Origin: an uncultured Chitinophaga sp.
GTDB lineage: Bacteria > Bacteroidota > Bacteroidia > Cytophagales > Cyclobacteriaceae
Assembly (NCBI GenBank): GCA_902168205.1
Contig: CABHOK010000003.1
Span: forward strand, 1,550,001-1,614,000
Reading direction: 5' to 3'
DNA: 64,000 nucleotides
The first letter of the stretch is position 1, and every line of letters begins with the position of its first letter. The translations under genes were made by a program, and so were the position numbers. The notes below the pieces were generated by a model, which saw only the letters and a program-made list of their open reading frames with translations, did no database searches and was not told the origin of the DNA. Positions 27,188 through 37,959 of the stretch are shown piece after piece.

Positions 27188-27259
27188 AGTATCATTATTT
27201 TCTGCAAGGTCGTTTTTCAAAGACAATAATATGCGTATATATACTTCTGCCGGTTCAAT

Positions 27260-27712
27260 TTACTCCGTTTTGAGTTCTTCGGCCAGTCCGACAAGAATTC
27301 CTTCGGTACCACGAATATAGCAGAGGCGATATACATCCTTATACTGCACCACCGCTCCAACAAGTTGCGCACCGTGTTTGATGAGCCTGGCAACCAGTTC
27401 GTCCAGGTGGTTAACGGTGAACATGACGCGGAGATAGCCGAGCGCATTTACAGCTGCAGTCCGATGGTCTGATATTGTTGATGGCGTGATAAACCTTGAA
27501 AGCTCTAAACGACTGTGTCCATCGGGGGTGACCATCATGGCGATCTCAACGGATTGATTACCAAGTCCCGTCACACGTCCGGCCCATTCACCTTCAATCA
27601 TAGCTCGTCCTTCAAGCTTTAGTCCTATCTCTGTGAAGAAAGAAATGGCATTGTCAAGAGATTCTACAACGATGCCTACATTGTGCATTTGTAATAATCT
27701 ACTTTTTACCAT
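27260..27712 (-). CDS. VOC-family (glyoxalase/bleomycin-resistance fold) protein
   Basis: 150 residues of paired beta-alpha-beta-beta-beta units: MHNVGIVVESLDNAISFFTE opens the first, and LRVMFTVNHLDELVARLIKH the second. A metal-ligand histidine (MHNVGI) and Glu (LELSRF, EGILVGLAEEL) positions are present, so a metal-dependent lyase, isomerase or dioxygenase role is possible. Substrate unknown. It lies 72 bases upstream of the ATG of the AT-rich orphan on the same strand, but the composition differs, so joint function is doubtful. Confidence 0.85.
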   Translation of the reverse strand: MVKSRLLQMHNVGIVVESLDNAISFFTEIGLKLEGRAMIEGEWAGRVTGLGNQSVEIAMMVTPDGHSRLELSRFITPSTISDHRTAAVNALGYLRVMFTVNHLDELVARLIKHGAQLVGAVVQYKDVYRLCYIRGTEGILVGLAEELKTE

Positions 27713-27873
27713 AGAGTTTTTTCATGTGTTGTCTCTAATTCAGTTGTTGTGAAGATATAACCAACATTTCAATATGAAAACATTCTGGTCTATATCTCTC
27801 CGCTACCTTTTTCAAAAATCAACGTACGTCTAATTCATAGCTATGCTATATTGCAATGTTGTTAACCCGTAAT

Positions 27874-27910
27874 AAAAAAAGCAGTTGTTATAATCACAAC
27901 TGCTTTTTTA
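27874..27910. terminator. bidirectional intrinsic terminator
   Basis: AAAAAAAGCAGTTGT (27874-27888) pairs with ACAACTGCTTTTTTA (27896-27910) around a 7-base loop. On the minus strand it ends the small basic protein gene (stop 21 bases away), and a T-run is present in both directions. Confidence 0.9.
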
Positions 27911-27930
27911 TAGAATAAATTGTATCCTGT

Positions 27931-28149
27931 CTATTCCACTCTCTTATTAAGCACAGGCTTTTTGCGCGGCTGTTCTTCTTTCGATTTTCCATCTTTCGAT
28001 AGTGACCCCGGTGTGTAAATTTCTTCCACCGTGGTTTCATCAGCAAGATTTTCCTCACTTCTTGCAATCTGTTCATCAATTACAGGCGAAGTGTTGAGTG
28101 TATTATCGGGGCTGAACGCCCGTGTGGTTGTTCTTCTTGTAGTTCTCAT
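27931..28149 (-). CDS. small basic protein of unknown function
   Basis: 72 residues, hydrophilic, Arg/Thr-rich start (MRTTRRTTTRAFSPDNT) and Lys/Glu-rich end (KSKEEQPRKKPVLNKRVE). Low-complexity and probably disordered. Supported by the terminator 21 bases downstream and a free upstream region. An overlapping frame (27894-28079) is less likely because its stop lies inside that terminator. Confidence 0.5.
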   Translation of the reverse strand: MRTTRRTTTRAFSPDNTLNTSPVIDEQIARSEENLADETTVEEIYTPGSLSKDGKSKEEQPRKKPVLNKRVE

Positions 28150-28257
28150 GATGTTCTATATTTGTTTGTACAGAATAGGGCAAAAAATTATGCCTTGAGT
28201 GGATGATGGTATTAAATTTATAACACGTATTTGTTCTCACTATAAAATTACAACGTC

Positions 28258-29115
28258 ATGAGTGACTGGATCAATCTCGTTCAGGACAAGCTACTGCGCT
28301 GGTGGGTATATCTCATCAAGATGTTACCAAACTTTGCACTGGCTGTTATTGTACTGCTGCTGTTTATTTTTGCCGCACGTCTGGCGCAGCGGTTATCTCA
28401 TAAATTTTTTATGAGCGTCTCCAAGAGTGAATCCATCAGTGGACTGGTATCCGGTATACTATATTCACTGGTAATCATCTTTGGAATCATGACGGCCCTG
28501 CAGATCATGCAACTTGACAAGGCGGTGTCTTCATTGTTGGCGGGTGTTGGCATTATCGGACTTGCTCTTGGTTTTGCCTTCCAGGATCTGACAGCCAACT
28601 TTATATCCGGTGCGTTCATCGCGTTCAAGCGACCGTTTGATATAGGACATACCATTGAGACCAACGGTTTTACCGGAACGATACAGGAGATTCGCCTGCG
28701 GTCTACGACACTGCGTACCTACGCGGGCCTGCACGTGATCATCCCAAACAAAGATATATTTCAGAAGCCTATCATTAATTACTCGCTTACTGAAGAACGA
28801 AAGGTAGAGCTGGAGTTTCAGATTGTGAATTCGATTGATCTTGATTTTATATCCAATCGTATTAAAGATGCGTTGGAGAAAGCGGCCTCAAGCGATACGA
28901 TCCGTAACATCGAAGTATATTTTTCAGCAATAGCCGATCCGAAGATACAGGTGTATATATCGTTCTGGACAAGTAATAATCATCCGCAGGAATTTATGAA
29001 GGCCAGACACCACGCGATACTGGCCATCTACAACGTGTTTGCAGAAAGTAAAATATATACCGTTCAGTTCCCGGACAAAAAAAGCGGTGAACCGGTAAAA
29101 CAGCCGGCATCATGA
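28258..29115 (+). CDS. small-conductance mechanosensitive channel, MscS family
   Basis: 285-residue inner-membrane channel that opens on hypo-osmotic shock. Three helices: about 18-40 (LPNFALAVIVLLLFIFAA), 60-85 (YSLVIIFGIMTALQIM) and the pore helix (LLAGVGIIGLALGFAFQDLT), which has the Gly/Ala packing motif. The cytoplasmic beta domain begins with IAFKRPFDIGHTIETNGFTG and the VIIPNKDIFQKPIINYS block typical of MscS. Its stop overlaps the end of the convergent REC-kinase gene by six bases. Confidence 0.93.
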   Translation: MSDWINLVQDKLLRWWVYLIKMLPNFALAVIVLLLFIFAARLAQRLSHKFFMSVSKSESISGLVSGILYSLVIIFGIMTALQIMQLDKAVSSLLAGVGIIGLALGFAFQDLTANFISGAFIAFKRPFDIGHTIETNGFTGTIQEIRLRSTTLRTYAGLHVIIPNKDIFQKPIINYSLTEERKVELEFQIVNSIDLDFISNRIKDALEKAASSDTIRNIEVYFSAIADPKIQVYISFWTSNNHPQEFMKARHHAILAIYNVFAESKIYTVQFPDKKSGEPVKQPAS

Positions 29116-30390
29116 ATTGGAGACTACAACAGGGGATTTTTCGTGAACGACAGCTTCGCGGGTTTCCACCGGAAGTGATACCATAAATGTAGAGCCTTCA
29201 CCGGCTTTACTGAGTACAGATATATTTCCTTTGTGGTGCTCGGCTATTTTCTTGCAGAGCGCCAGACCTATACCTGTACCTTCGAGTTTTGCTTCGGTGT
29301 GAAGGCGCTTGAACATGCCGAATACTTCTTCCGCATATTTCTGATCGAAGCCCATGCCATTGTCTTTTACCAGTATGCGGCAATACTTATGGTAGGGCGG
29401 TACACTAGGCTGTCCGTTGGTTGCCCAGTCGAAGGAGATGGTAATTACAGGAGGTACATCTTTCTTACAATACTTCAGCGCATTGTTGATGAGGTTGTGA
29501 AAGAGCAAGCGGATAAGCCCCGGATTACCATAAAGCAATGGATATTTATCAGTGGTAATCTGGGCGTGTTTGTTTCGTATCTCTTCGTCCAGTTCGCCCA
29601 GAATATCACTGATGATAATGTTTATATCCGTGGATGTAAACTCGCGTGTATCTTCTGAAATCTTCGAGAAGGTAAGTATATCACGGATGAGCGATTGCAT
29701 GTGCTCGGCTGATTTCTGAATGCGTTCAAAATCAGCTTTACCACTGTCATCCAGTGAATCTTTATACTTCATGAAAAGCTTGTTGGCAAAGAGCCTGATC
29801 TTGCGCAGTGGTTCCTGCAAGTCGTGAGAAGCCATGAATGCAAAACGATCCAGTTCCTTATTCACAGACTGAAGCCGTTCTATATTTACCAGTAGCTCCT
29901 GGTTCAGTTGCTTTACTTTTTCCTCGGAGGCTATACGTTCCTTTACTTCATTCTCCAGGCTCTTGTTGGTGGCAATCAGTTTCTGTTCCTGTACTTTCAG
30001 CTCGTGTGTTTTTTTATACAAGTCTACGAGCACGGAAACCTTCGCGCGCAGTACATCTGCATTGATGGGTTTGAAAAGATAGTCTACAGCACCGGCCTGG
30101 TAACCTTTGTACATGTTCTCATCACCGAAGTTGTTGGCCGTTATAAAGATGATGGGTATATGCTTCAGTCTATCACGCTCATAGATGAGTGATGCCGTTT
30201 CAAAACCATTCAGGTTCGGCATCTTCACATCCATGAGTATCATGGCGAAATCAAATTCAGAGAGCAGTATCTTCAGTGCTTCTCTTCCAGACCTGGCCTT
30301 GACAAAATGATAACCATTGGGTTCCAATATACTTTCAATAGAAAGCAGGTTGTCCTCGCGATCATCAACGAGTAAGATCTTTGGTTGCAT
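29110..30390 (-). CDS. response-regulator/histidine-kinase fusion (REC-HisKA-HATPase)
   Basis: 426-residue soluble kinase. Receiver domain at about 3-120 (KILLVDDREDNLL; phosphorylatable Asp in ILMDVKMPNLNG; FKPINADVL), coiled coil at about 125-190 (VKERIASEEKVKQLNQELLV), HisKA with phospho-acceptor His in FMASHDLQEPLRKIRLF near 200, and an ATPase domain with N box (HNLINNALKYCKK) and G boxes (VKDNGMGFDQKYAEEVFGMF, GTGIGLALCKKI). It lies 29 bases after the stop of the poly-HAMP kinase on the same strand, so both are probably one operon and may exchange phosphate through this receiver. It converges with mscS. Confidence 0.92.
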   Translation of the reverse strand: MQPKILLVDDREDNLLSIESILEPNGYHFVKARSGREALKILLSEFDFAMILMDVKMPNLNGFETASLIYERDRLKHIPIIFITANNFGDENMYKGYQAGAVDYLFKPINADVLRAKVSVLVDLYKKTHELKVQEQKLIATNKSLENEVKERIASEEKVKQLNQELLVNIERLQSVNKELDRFAFMASHDLQEPLRKIRLFANKLFMKYKDSLDDSGKADFERIQKSAEHMQSLIRDILTFSKISEDTREFTSTDINIIISDILGELDEEIRNKHAQITTDKYPLLYGNPGLIRLLFHNLINNALKYCKKDVPPVITISFDWATNGQPSVPPYHKYCRILVKDNGMGFDQKYAEEVFGMFKRLHTEAKLEGTGIGLALCKKIAEHHKGNISVLSKAGEGSTFMVSLPVETREAVVHEKSPVVVSNS

Positions 30391-30419
30391 GGAGCAAAAA
30401 TATTTACCAATATAAAAAA

Positions 30420-33400
30420 TTACTTACAGAACCATAATCGCATCAGTGACAGCAGTTGATCGATCTTCACAGGCTTTGTAATGTAATCGGAAGCTCCTGC
30501 CTCAATACATTTCTGCCGATCGCCTTTCATGGCTTTTGCAGTAACAGCAATGATCGGCAACGAACTGTTCTTGTGTTCGCGTCTGATCTTTTGCGTTGTC
30601 TCATAGCCATCCATTTCCGGCATCATAATATCCATCAGCACCATTTCTATTTTCGGGTTGTCATTCAAAATCTGAATAGCATCCTTACCACTTTCGGCCG
30701 TGATTACGTTTATATTGTAGCGCTCAAATACGGTAGTCAATGCAAACAGGTTTCGTACGTCATCATCTACTACCAGTATATTTCGTCCGCTCAGTATATC
30801 TTCTTTGTTACGGATGTTTTCGACAATGCGTTTTTTCTCACGCGACAGATCTTTGTGATTAATGTGCAGGTGCGCGATTGTTTCTTCCAGTAATTGCTCG
30901 ATGGAATTAGCGCTCTTCAGAATTACAGCATTTGAATTCTGATTGAGCTGATTCATCTCAGACTTCGAGAATTCCCGTGCGGAGTAAACGATCATCGGTG
31001 TGAGTTTCTTTTTCGTCTGCGTTATCTTACTCACAATTTCCGGTCCTGATATATCCGGCAATGTATAGTCCAGGATAATGCAATCCGGATCTTCCGCCTT
31101 GATCATTTCCAGCGCAGCTGTACCGGTGGGAGCGATGCTTACCTGCATGTTAACATCCTGAACAATCTTGGCAATCTGTGAAGAGTCGATCTCGTTGTCT
31201 TCCACCACCAGTATTCGCTTGATATCGCGCTGGTTATAGGTAGCGATATCCTTGAACAAGTCGTCCAGAGCTGTGTTGTCCAATGGCTTCAGCAGGAAAC
31301 TGCGGGCACCACGTTTCAATGCCAGTGCTTTATTTTCTTCACCGGAGATTACGTGGATTGGTATATGACGATAGTTGAGATCATTGCGTAACAGGTCGAG
31401 CACTTTCCATCCGCTCGTTGCCGGTAATTTTACATCCAACGTAATGGCTACTGGCGCAAAGCGGTTGATGAAGTCGAACACCTCCAGGTAGTTCGTGGCA
31501 ATAATTCCTTTCAAGCCAACTTCGTGTGCTTTGTCAATGATGATCTTTCCGAAACGGTAATCATCTTCCACAATCAACACCACTTTATCATTGGGTTGAA
31601 CATGCGTACGGTCGTCACCGGCCTCGTTGATCATCTCATTTACAATCTCCATACCGCCTCCGCGATTATCAACACCATCTTTGGTTACGCGCAATGTGCT
31701 GAGTAATGAATCAATGTTACCATCATTATCACTCAATTGCATTTGCTCGATGGCCTTGAGGTTCTTGGAAGTTTCGAGGGTTGCTATATTTGGAACGCTG
31801 TCTACCGGCAGGAACAAAGTAAATGTACTTCCTCTGCCCGGTGAACTGTCGAGTTCAATGGTACCGCCTAAGAGTTCGGCAAGACCACGGCTGATGGACA
31901 ATCCCAAACCGGTTCCACCATATTTACGACTGGTAGAACCTTCTGCCTGCTGGAAGGCTTCGAAGATGATCATCTGTTTCTCCTGCGGTATACCTATACC
32001 GGTATCACTGATGGAGAAAGCAATAACTTTTTTCGCATTGTCCAGATTCTGGTTGCCCGGTTTCCAATTGCGTTTCGCATCATATATACTCAGGCTTACT
32101 TCACCTTTCTCGGTAAACTTGAATGCATTGGACAACAGGTTTTTCAGGATCTGGTTGAGTCGTTGTATATCCGTTTCCATCGCGCTCGGCAACGCTGAAT
32201 CCATTTCAATTCTGAATTTAAGGTTGCGTGCTTCGGATATAGGCTTAAATGTAGTTTCAACAAAGGAGGCAATTTCCCCAAGCGGAACAGGGGAGATGTT
32301 GGTTGAAATAAATCCTGATTCGATTTTGGAAAGGTCGAGAATATCGTTGATCAACTGGATCAAGTCATCACCACACGAGTGAATTGTCTTCGCATAACGA
32401 ATCTGTTTCTCGTTCAGGTTACCTTCTGCATTTTCATAGAGTTGCTGTGCAAGAATGAGCAAGCTGTTGAGCGGTGTACGCAACTCGTGCGACATGTTCG
32501 CGAGAAATTCGGATTTATACTTCGAAGTAAGTGTAAGCTGCTCTGCTTTTTCTTCGAGCGACTTGCGGGCTTCTTCTACTTCCTTGTTCTTCGCTTCCAC
32601 TTCTTCTTTCTGTTTTACCAGCAGCAATGCTTTATCCTGGAGCTCATCGTTTGTTCTGCGCAACTCGCCTTGCTGTACTTTCAATTCACTCGCCAGGGAT
32701 TGCGACTGGGTAAGAAGTTCTTCCGTACGTGTATTCGCTTCGATCGTGTTCAACACGATACCGATACTTTCGGTTACCTGTTCCAGGAAGTCGATGTGGG
32801 TTTCATTGAATGCTTCGAGTGATGCGAGCTCGATTACCGCTTTCACATCGTTCTCGAACAACACCGGCAGGATGATCAGGTTGGAAGGTTTCGCTTTACC
32901 CAAACCGGAACTGATCTTGATATACCCTTGTGGTATATTGGTAAGTAATATTTTTTCTTTTTCAAATGCGCATTGGCCTACAAGACCTTCCCCTATGGCA
33001 AATTCTTTCGGCACTGTTTTTTCATCTTTATAGGCATACGCAGAGAAGAGCTGCAATTTCACATTTGAAGTTTCCTCATCCTGTTTCAGAATATAGAATG
33101 CACCGAAGTGAGCATTCACCACTTGCGCCAATTCGGAAAGTATACGTTTCGATACCGTATCGAGATCGCGTTGTCCCTGCAACATCTGCGTAAACTTCGC
33201 GAGGTTTGATTTGAGCCAGTCCTGATCCTGGTTACGCAATGTAGTTTCGCGCAGGTTGGTGATCATCTGGTTGATCGTATCTTTCAACGCCTCGAGTTCA
33301 CCTTTCGCATCCACGCGAATGGTTCGCGTCAAGTCACCTTTCGTTACGGCTGATGCCACTTCCGATATAGAACGCACCTGTGTAGTAAGATTCGCTGCGA

Positions 33401-36400
33401 GCTGGTTAACGTTCTCGGTCAAATCTTTCCATGTACCCGATGCACCCGGTACACTTGCCTGACCACCGAGTCGCCCTTCAACACCCACTTCGCGCGCCAC
33501 CGTTGTTACCTGGTCTGCGAACACCGCGAGTGTATCAATCATCTCGTTGATCGTATCGGTCAACTGTGCTAATTCTCCCAATGCGTTGATGGAAAGTTTC
33601 TGCTTCAAATTACCTTTCGCAACAGACGTCACAACTTTTGCTATACCACGCACCTGGCCGGTAAGGTTCGATGCCATCTGGTTTACAGAGTCTGTCAAAT
33701 CTTTCCATGTACCCGCCACACCACGTACTTCAGCCTGTCCTCCAAGTTTACCTTCGGTACCAACTTCACGTGCCACACGCGTTACTTCAAATGCAAATGA
33801 GTTGAGCTGCTCCACCATCGTGTTCACCGTATTCTTCAACTCCAACATTTCACCGCGCACGTCCACGGTAATTTTTTTGGACAAGTCTCCATTCGCCACC
33901 GCGGTTGTTACACCCGCTATATTTCGCACCTGGTCAGTGAGGTTACCGGCCATCTGGTTTACGGAGTCAGTCAAATCTTTCCATGTACCTGCTACACCGG
34001 GCACGAATGCCTGTCCACCCAGTTTACCTTCAGTACCCACTTCACGCGCCACACGCGTTACCTCTGATGCAAAACCACGAAGCTGGTCCACCATGGTGTT
34101 CAGCGTTTCTTTCAACTGCAAAATTTCTCCGCGTACGTCCACGGTAATTTTCTTGGACAAGTCACCGTTCGCTACGGCCACCGCTACGTTCGCTATATTT
34201 CGGATCTGTGCAGTAAGGTTACCCGCCATTTGATTCACAGAGTCAGTCAAACCTTTCCATACACCACCAACACCTTTCACCGTTGCCTGTCCACCCAGTT
34301 TACCTTCGGAACCCACCTCACTCGCCACACGCGTTACCTCGGATGCGAATGAGTTTAGCTGATCCACCATCGTGTTGATGGTGTTCTTCAACTCCAACAT
34401 TTCACCTTTCACGTCCACGGTAATTTTCTTGGACAAGTCTCCTTTCGCCACCGCGGTTGTTACCTCTGCTATATTTCGCACCTGGTTTGTCAGGTTATCC
34501 GCCATCTTGTTTACCGAATCTGTCAAGTCTTTCCATGTACCACCTACACCCGGTACATCGGCCTGACCACCGAGCTGACCTTCGGAACCTACTTCGCGTG
34601 CCACACGCGTTACTTCCGAACCGAAGGAGTTGAGCTGATCCACCATGGTATTGATAGTGTTCTTCAACTCCAACATTTCTCCGCGTACATCCACCGCGAT
34701 CTTTTTGGACAAGTCTCCTTTTGCCACCGCGGTTGTTACCTCTGCTATATTTCGCACCTGGTTGGTAAGGTTCGATGCCATCTGGTTCACGGAGTCCGTC
34801 AAATCTTTCCATGTACCACCAACACCCGGTACGTTTGCTTGTCCACCGAGCTGCCCTTCAGAACCCACTTCACGCGCCACACGTGTTACCTCGGAAGAGA
34901 ATGAGTTGAGCTGATCCACCATGGTATTTATAGTGTTTTTCAACTCCAACAATTCTCCCTTCGCATCCACGGTAATTTTCTTGGACAAGTCACCGTTCGC
35001 CACCGCAGTTGTTACCCCCGCTATATTTCGCACCTGACCTGTTAAGTTCGATGCCATCTGGTTTACCGAATCGGTGAGATCTTTCCATACACCACCGACA
35101 CCTTTCACCGTTGCCTGTCCACCCAGTTTACCTTCCGTACCTACTTCAAGTGCCACACGTGTTACTTCCGAACCGAACGAGTTGAGCTGATCCACCATGG
35201 TATTTATAGTGTTCTTCAACTCCAACATTTCACCGCGCACGTCCACGGTAATTTTCTTGGACAAGTCACCGTTCGCCACCGCGGTTGTTACCCCCGCTAT
35301 ATTTCGCACCTGACCTGTTAAGTTCGATGCCATCTGGTTTACGGAGTCAGTAAGATCTTTCCATATACCCCCTACACCTTTTACTGTTGCCTGTCCACCG
35401 AGTTTACCTTCCGTACCAACTTCAAGCGCCACACGTGTTACTTCCGAACCGAAGGAGTTGAGCTGATCCACCATGGTATTTATAGTGTTCTTCAACTCCA
35501 ACATTTCTCCACGCACGTCCACCGTAATTTTTTTGGACAAGTCACCGTTCGCCACAGCAGTAGTTACACCGGCTATATTTCGCACCTGGTTGGTAAGGTT
35601 ACCCGCCATCTGGTTTACCGAGTCAGTCAAGTCTTTCCATGTACCACCTACACCGGGTACATCAGCCTGTCCACCGAGCTGCCCTTCCGAACCCACTTCA
35701 CGCGCCACACGTGTTACCTCGGAAGAGAATGAGTTGAGCTGATCCACCATCGTGTTTATAGTGTTCTTCAACTCCAACAGTTCTCCTTTGGCATCCACAG
35801 TAATTTTCTTGGACAAGTCACCTTTCGCCACCGCGGTAGTTACCCCTGCTATATTTCGCACCTGGTTGGTAAGGTTACCCGCCATCTGGTTTACCGAGTC
35901 GGTGAGATCTTTCCATACACCACCAACACCACGCACCGTTGCTTGTCCACCGAGTCTTCCTTCTGTACCTACTTCAAGCGCCACACGCGTTACCTCGGAA
36001 GAGAAAGAGTTGAGCTGATCCACCATCGTGTTGATGGTGTTCTTCAACTCCAACATTTCACCTTTCACATCCACAGTAATTTTCTTCGAGAGATTACCGC
36101 GTGCTATAGCTGTCGTTACTTCCGCTACATTTCGTACCTGGTTGGTAAGGTTACCGGCCATCTGGTTTACCGAGTCGGTGAGATCTTTCCACACGCCATC
36201 GACACCTTTTACTTTCGCCTGTCCACCAAGTTTACCTTCCGAACCCACTTCACGTGCCACACGCGTTACCTCCATGGAGAACAGGTTCAACTGCTTCACC
36301 ATGTCGTTTACTTCTTTCGCGATGCGCGCAAATTCACCTTGCAATACGTGACCACCAATTTCCTGCGGCATCTCCTGCGAGAGATTTCCTTTTGCAACAG

Positions 36401-36857
36401 AACTGATTACGTGCGCGATTTCTATCGTTGGGTGTACAAGGTCGGAGATCAGGACATTGAGTGAGCTTACACCACTGGCCCATGAACCTTTTGCATTGGG
36501 TAAATCGATGCGTTGCGTAAGTTTACCTTGCTTACCGATAGTGTTACCGGCACGCATAAACTCCTGCATCATTTTTTCGTTCATCGAAATGATGTCGTTC
36601 AGTGTATCGCATATTTTACCACTGATACCAACCTGGTCAAACGGCATGCGCACTGAAAAATTTCCATTGCGTACTTCTGTTAATACACGAAGCAGTTCAC
36701 GATTATCGAGGATACCCATGAACTGTTGGTATTGATCTTCATTTATAGTATAGCGTGTAGGAGCTTTCTTTTTCCCGGCAGATTTAGGAGGGGAAATTAC
36801 AGCAACATCATCACCATTCTTCGAAGATGAATGAGTTGTCTTCGTTTTTTTGCCCAT
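30420..36857 (-). CDS. soluble poly-HAMP hybrid histidine kinase (about 13 HAMP, GAF, HisKA, HATPase, three REC)
   Basis: 2,145 residues from ATG 36857; the TTG eight codons upstream is unlikely. No transmembrane helix, so it is cytosolic. Order: basic disordered start; two divergent HAMP-like units (about 55-215); eleven 92-residue HAMP units (about 217-1200, each with [12 protein letters not shown] and [18 protein letters not shown]); GAF (about 1215-1385); coiled coil; HisKA with His in [20 protein letters not shown]; ATPase ([33 protein letters not shown]); REC1 ([11 protein letters not shown]), REC2 ([11 protein letters not shown]) and REC3 ([11 protein letters not shown]). This resembles fungal group III osmosensing kinases (Nik1/Os-1), which carry five to seven HAMPs. 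Phosphate would pass from its His to internal receivers, perhaps to the REC-kinase downstream. Confidence 0.93.
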   Translation of the reverse strand: MGKKTKTTHSSSKNGDDVAVISPPKSAGKKKAPTRYTINEDQYQQFMGILDNRELLRVLTEVRNGNFSVRMPFDQVGISGKICDTLNDIISMNEKMMQEFMRAGNTIGKQGKLTQRIDLPNAKGSWASGVSSLNVLISDLVHPTIEIAHVISSVAKGNLSQEMPQEIGGHVLQGEFARIAKEVNDMVKQLNLFSMEVTRVAREVGSEGKLGGQAKVKGVDGVWKDLTDSVNQMAGNLTNQVRNVAEVTTAIARGNLSKKITVDVKGEMLELKNTINTMVDQLNSFSSEVTRVALEVGTEGRLGGQATVRGVGGVWKDLTDSVNQMAGNLTNQVRNIAGVTTAVAKGDLSKKITVDAKGELLELKNTINTMVDQLNSFSSEVTRVAREVGSEGQLGGQADVPGVGGTWKDLTDSVNQMAGNLTNQVRNIAGVTTAVANGDLSKKITVDVRGEMLELKNTINTMVDQLNSFGSEVTRVALEVGTEGKLGGQATVKGVGGIWKDLTDSVNQMASNLTGQVRNIAGVTTAVANGDLSKKITVDVRGEMLELKNTINTMVDQLNSFGSEVTRVALEVGTEGKLGGQATVKGVGGVWKDLTDSVNQMASNLTGQVRNIAGVTTAVANGDLSKKITVDAKGELLELKNTINTMVDQLNSFSSEVTRVAREVGSEGQLGGQANVPGVGGTWKDLTDSVNQMASNLTNQVRNIAEVTTAVAKGDLSKKIAVDVRGEMLELKNTINTMVDQLNSFGSEVTRVAREVGSEGQLGGQADVPGVGGTWKDLTDSVNKMADNLTNQVRNIAEVTTAVAKGDLSKKITVDVKGEMLELKNTINTMVDQLNSFASEVTRVASEVGSEGKLGGQATVKGVGGVWKGLTDSVNQMAGNLTAQIRNIANVAVAVANGDLSKKITVDVRGEILQLKETLNTMVDQLRGFASEVTRVAREVGTEGKLGGQAFVPGVAGTWKDLTDSVNQMAGNLTDQVRNIAGVTTAVANGDLSKKITVDVRGEMLELKNTVNTMVEQLNSFAFEVTRVAREVGTEGKLGGQAEVRGVAGTWKDLTDSVNQMASNLTGQVRGIAKVVTSVAKGNLKQKLSINALGELAQLTDTINEMIDTLAVFADQVTTVAREVGVEGRLGGQASVPGASGTWKDLTENVNQLAANLTTQVRSISEVASAVTKGDLTRTIRVDAKGELEALKDTINQMITNLRETTLRNQDQDWLKSNLAKFTQMLQGQRDLDTVSKRILSELAQVVNAHFGAFYILKQDEETSNVKLQLFSAYAYKDEKTVPKEFAIGEGLVGQCAFEKEKILLTNIPQGYIKISSGLGKAKPSNLIILPVLFENDVKAVIELASLEAFNETHIDFLEQVTESIGIVLNTIEANTRTEELLTQSQSLASELKVQQGELRRTNDELQDKALLLVKQKEEVEAKNKEVEEARKSLEEKAEQLTLTSKYKSEFLANMSHELRTPLNSLLILAQQLYENAEGNLNEKQIRYAKTIHSCGDDLIQLINDILDLSKIESGFISTNISPVPLGEIASFVETTFKPISEARNLKFRIEMDSALPSAMETDIQRLNQILKNLLSNAFKFTEKGEVSLSIYDAKRNWKPGNQNLDNAKKVIAFSISDTGIGIPQEKQMIIFEAFQQAEGSTSRKYGGTGLGLSISRGLAELLGGTIELDSSPGRGSTFTLFLPVDSVPNIATLETSKNLKAIEQMQLSDNDGNIDSLLSTLRVTKDGVDNRGGGMEIVNEMINEAGDDRTHVQPNDKVVLIVEDDYRFGKIIIDKAHEVGLKGIIATNYLEVFDFINRFAPVAITLDVKLPATSGWKVLDLLRNDLNYRHIPIHVISGEENKALALKRGARSFLLKPLDNTALDDLFKDIATYNQRDIKRILVVEDNEIDSSQIAKIVQDVNMQVSIAPTGTAALEMIKAEDPDCIILDYTLPDISGPEIVSKITQTKKKLTPMIVYSAREFSKSEMNQLNQNSNAVILKSANSIEQLLEETIAHLHINHKDLSREKKRIVENIRNKEDILSGRNILVVDDDVRNLFALTTVFERYNINVITAESGKDAIQILNDNPKIEMVLMDIMMPEMDGYETTQKIRREHKNSSLPIIAVTAKAMKGDRQKCIEAGASDYITKPVKIDQLLSLMRLWFCK
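33250..36240 (-). repeat. tandem 276-bp coding repeat (11 HAMP units)
   Basis: The HAMP-coding part repeats with a 276-base period; blocks such as TCTTTCCATGTACC and TTGGACAAGTC recur every unit. Units 2 to 9 counted from the N-terminus are the most alike; the first and last diverge. Recurrent wording also varies by mosaic exchange (ATV/ADV/ANV and VKGEML/AKGELL cassettes alternate), which points to unequal recombination or gene conversion. Because of this identity, copy number may be wrong in short-read assemblies and may vary in the population. Confidence 0.9.
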
Positions 36858-37071
36858 GAGGTAGAAATTTTGAAATAACAATTTACTGGAGAAATCTTCA
36901 CAAATACACGCGTGTAGAAATTAAAAAAAAGAATTTGTCAAAAAAATTATATGAACGTGCATAACGATGCGGAATAACTTCTACAGAGTATAGTGAAATG
37001 TATATTTAAAAAAGCATGCCAATGCGGAGTATAGTATATCGTGCTATAGTGGTAGCGTTGTGTGGAGATGT

Positions 37072-37210
37072 AAGCTATGAGCTACGAGGAAGGTTAGCTG
37101 CTGGCTTCTGGCTACAAGAGGTGTTATCTGCTTGTTGCATTTTTTCCTGTAGCCAGTAGCCAGAAGCCCTATATATGCCTCGCGCAGCTCATAACTCAAA
37201 GCTCGCAGCT
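37072..37210. repeat. nested palindromic intergenic element, compact copy (family A)
   Basis: Left outer arm AAGCTATGAGCTACGAGG (from 37072), left inner arm GCTGCTGGCTTCTGGCTACA, right inner arm TGTAGCCAGTAGCCAGAAGC, right outer arm AGCTCATAACTCAAAGCTCG and CAGCT (to 37210). The inner arms match over about 18 bases, so the transcript would form a long hairpin with a loop of only about 28 bases. It overlaps the TAG stop (37209-37211) of the DJ-1/PfpI gene. The remainder of the gap up to 36858 is AT-rich and presumably holds the kinase promoter. Confidence 0.75.
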
Positions 37211-37763
37211 ATTCCTGGTGTACACCTTCTGCGATTTCTTCTACCATTTTTCGACAGAATGCAGGTAGGTCCTTTGGGCTCCTGCTGGTAACTAAACCGT
37301 TGTCAACTACCACTTCTTTGTCAACCCAGTTGGCACCGGCATTGATGAGATCGGTGCGGATAGAAGGGTAGGATGTTACTTCCCGTCCTTCCAGGAGACC
37401 TGTCTCAATCAACGTCCACGGACCGTGACATATAGCTGCTATAGGTTTATGCTCCTGCAGAAATGCAGTTACAAAATTTACAGCATCCTTGTTTACACGA
37501 AGCTGATCCGGATTGAGTACACCGCCTGGTAACACCAGGGCATCATACGACTGCGCGTTTACTTCGCTTACAGTTTTATTGACATCATATTCTTTGCCCC
37601 AGTTTTTTTCAGCCCATGCCTTGATCTTTCCTTTTTGCAATGAGACAACATCCACGTGCGCACCAGCTTCTTTCAAGGCTTTGATCGGTTCTGTAAATTC
37701 GGATTCCTCAAAACCATTTGTTGCGAGCACAGCTACTCTTTTATCTCCCAGTTTTGTCGCCAT
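37209..37763 (-). CDS. DJ-1/PfpI family type 1 glutamine amidotransferase-like protein
   Basis: 184 residues with the PfpI fold: KRVAVLATNGFEESEF start, catalytic nucleophile elbow AAICHGPWTLIE with Cys at about 109 followed by His, and SRSPKDLPAFCRKMVEEI at the end. The GFEESE glutamate that pairs with the cysteine is present. Homologues such as YhbO and YajL act on glycated or damaged macromolecules and protect in stress. The gene's stop is embedded in a palindromic repeat. Next to the Ku/LigD cluster it fits a stress-protection neighbourhood. Confidence 0.92.
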   Translation of the reverse strand: MATKLGDKRVAVLATNGFEESEFTEPIKALKEAGAHVDVVSLQKGKIKAWAEKNWGKEYDVNKTVSEVNAQSYDALVLPGGVLNPDQLRVNKDAVNFVTAFLQEHKPIAAICHGPWTLIETGLLEGREVTSYPSIRTDLINAGANWVDKEVVVDNGLVTSRSPKDLPAFCRKMVEEIAEGVHQE

Positions 37764-37959
37764 AATTTTTTTGGTTTTAGTGAAGCTGTGCGTGGACGAA
37801 AAAACTATACCGGAGGGAGGGGTGATACAATGGAACAGGCGTGCAGACGCAACGTTTAAAACAGCCGCTAGCTGTAGTTTGATTTCCGTAGCGAAACCGT
37901 TTTGCTGGCATATTCTCTTAGCTTGTAACGTAGCTTGTAACGCGTGGCGAGTTTTTCAT

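Noticed and set aside
27894-28079. Alternative frame for the small basic protein
   Set aside because: Its stop lies within the stem of the strong terminator at 27874-27910, while the frame 27931-28149 ends just before it.
33250-36240. CRISPR-like regular repeats
   Set aside because: The period is 276 bases and the whole unit codes for HAMP domains without short direct repeats and unique spacers; no cas gene is present.
33547-36351. Several long plus-strand open frames opposite the HAMP repeats
   Set aside because: They repeat with the same 276-base period and mirror the minus-strand coding repeat; the kinase on the other strand has complete domains, so these are composition shadows.
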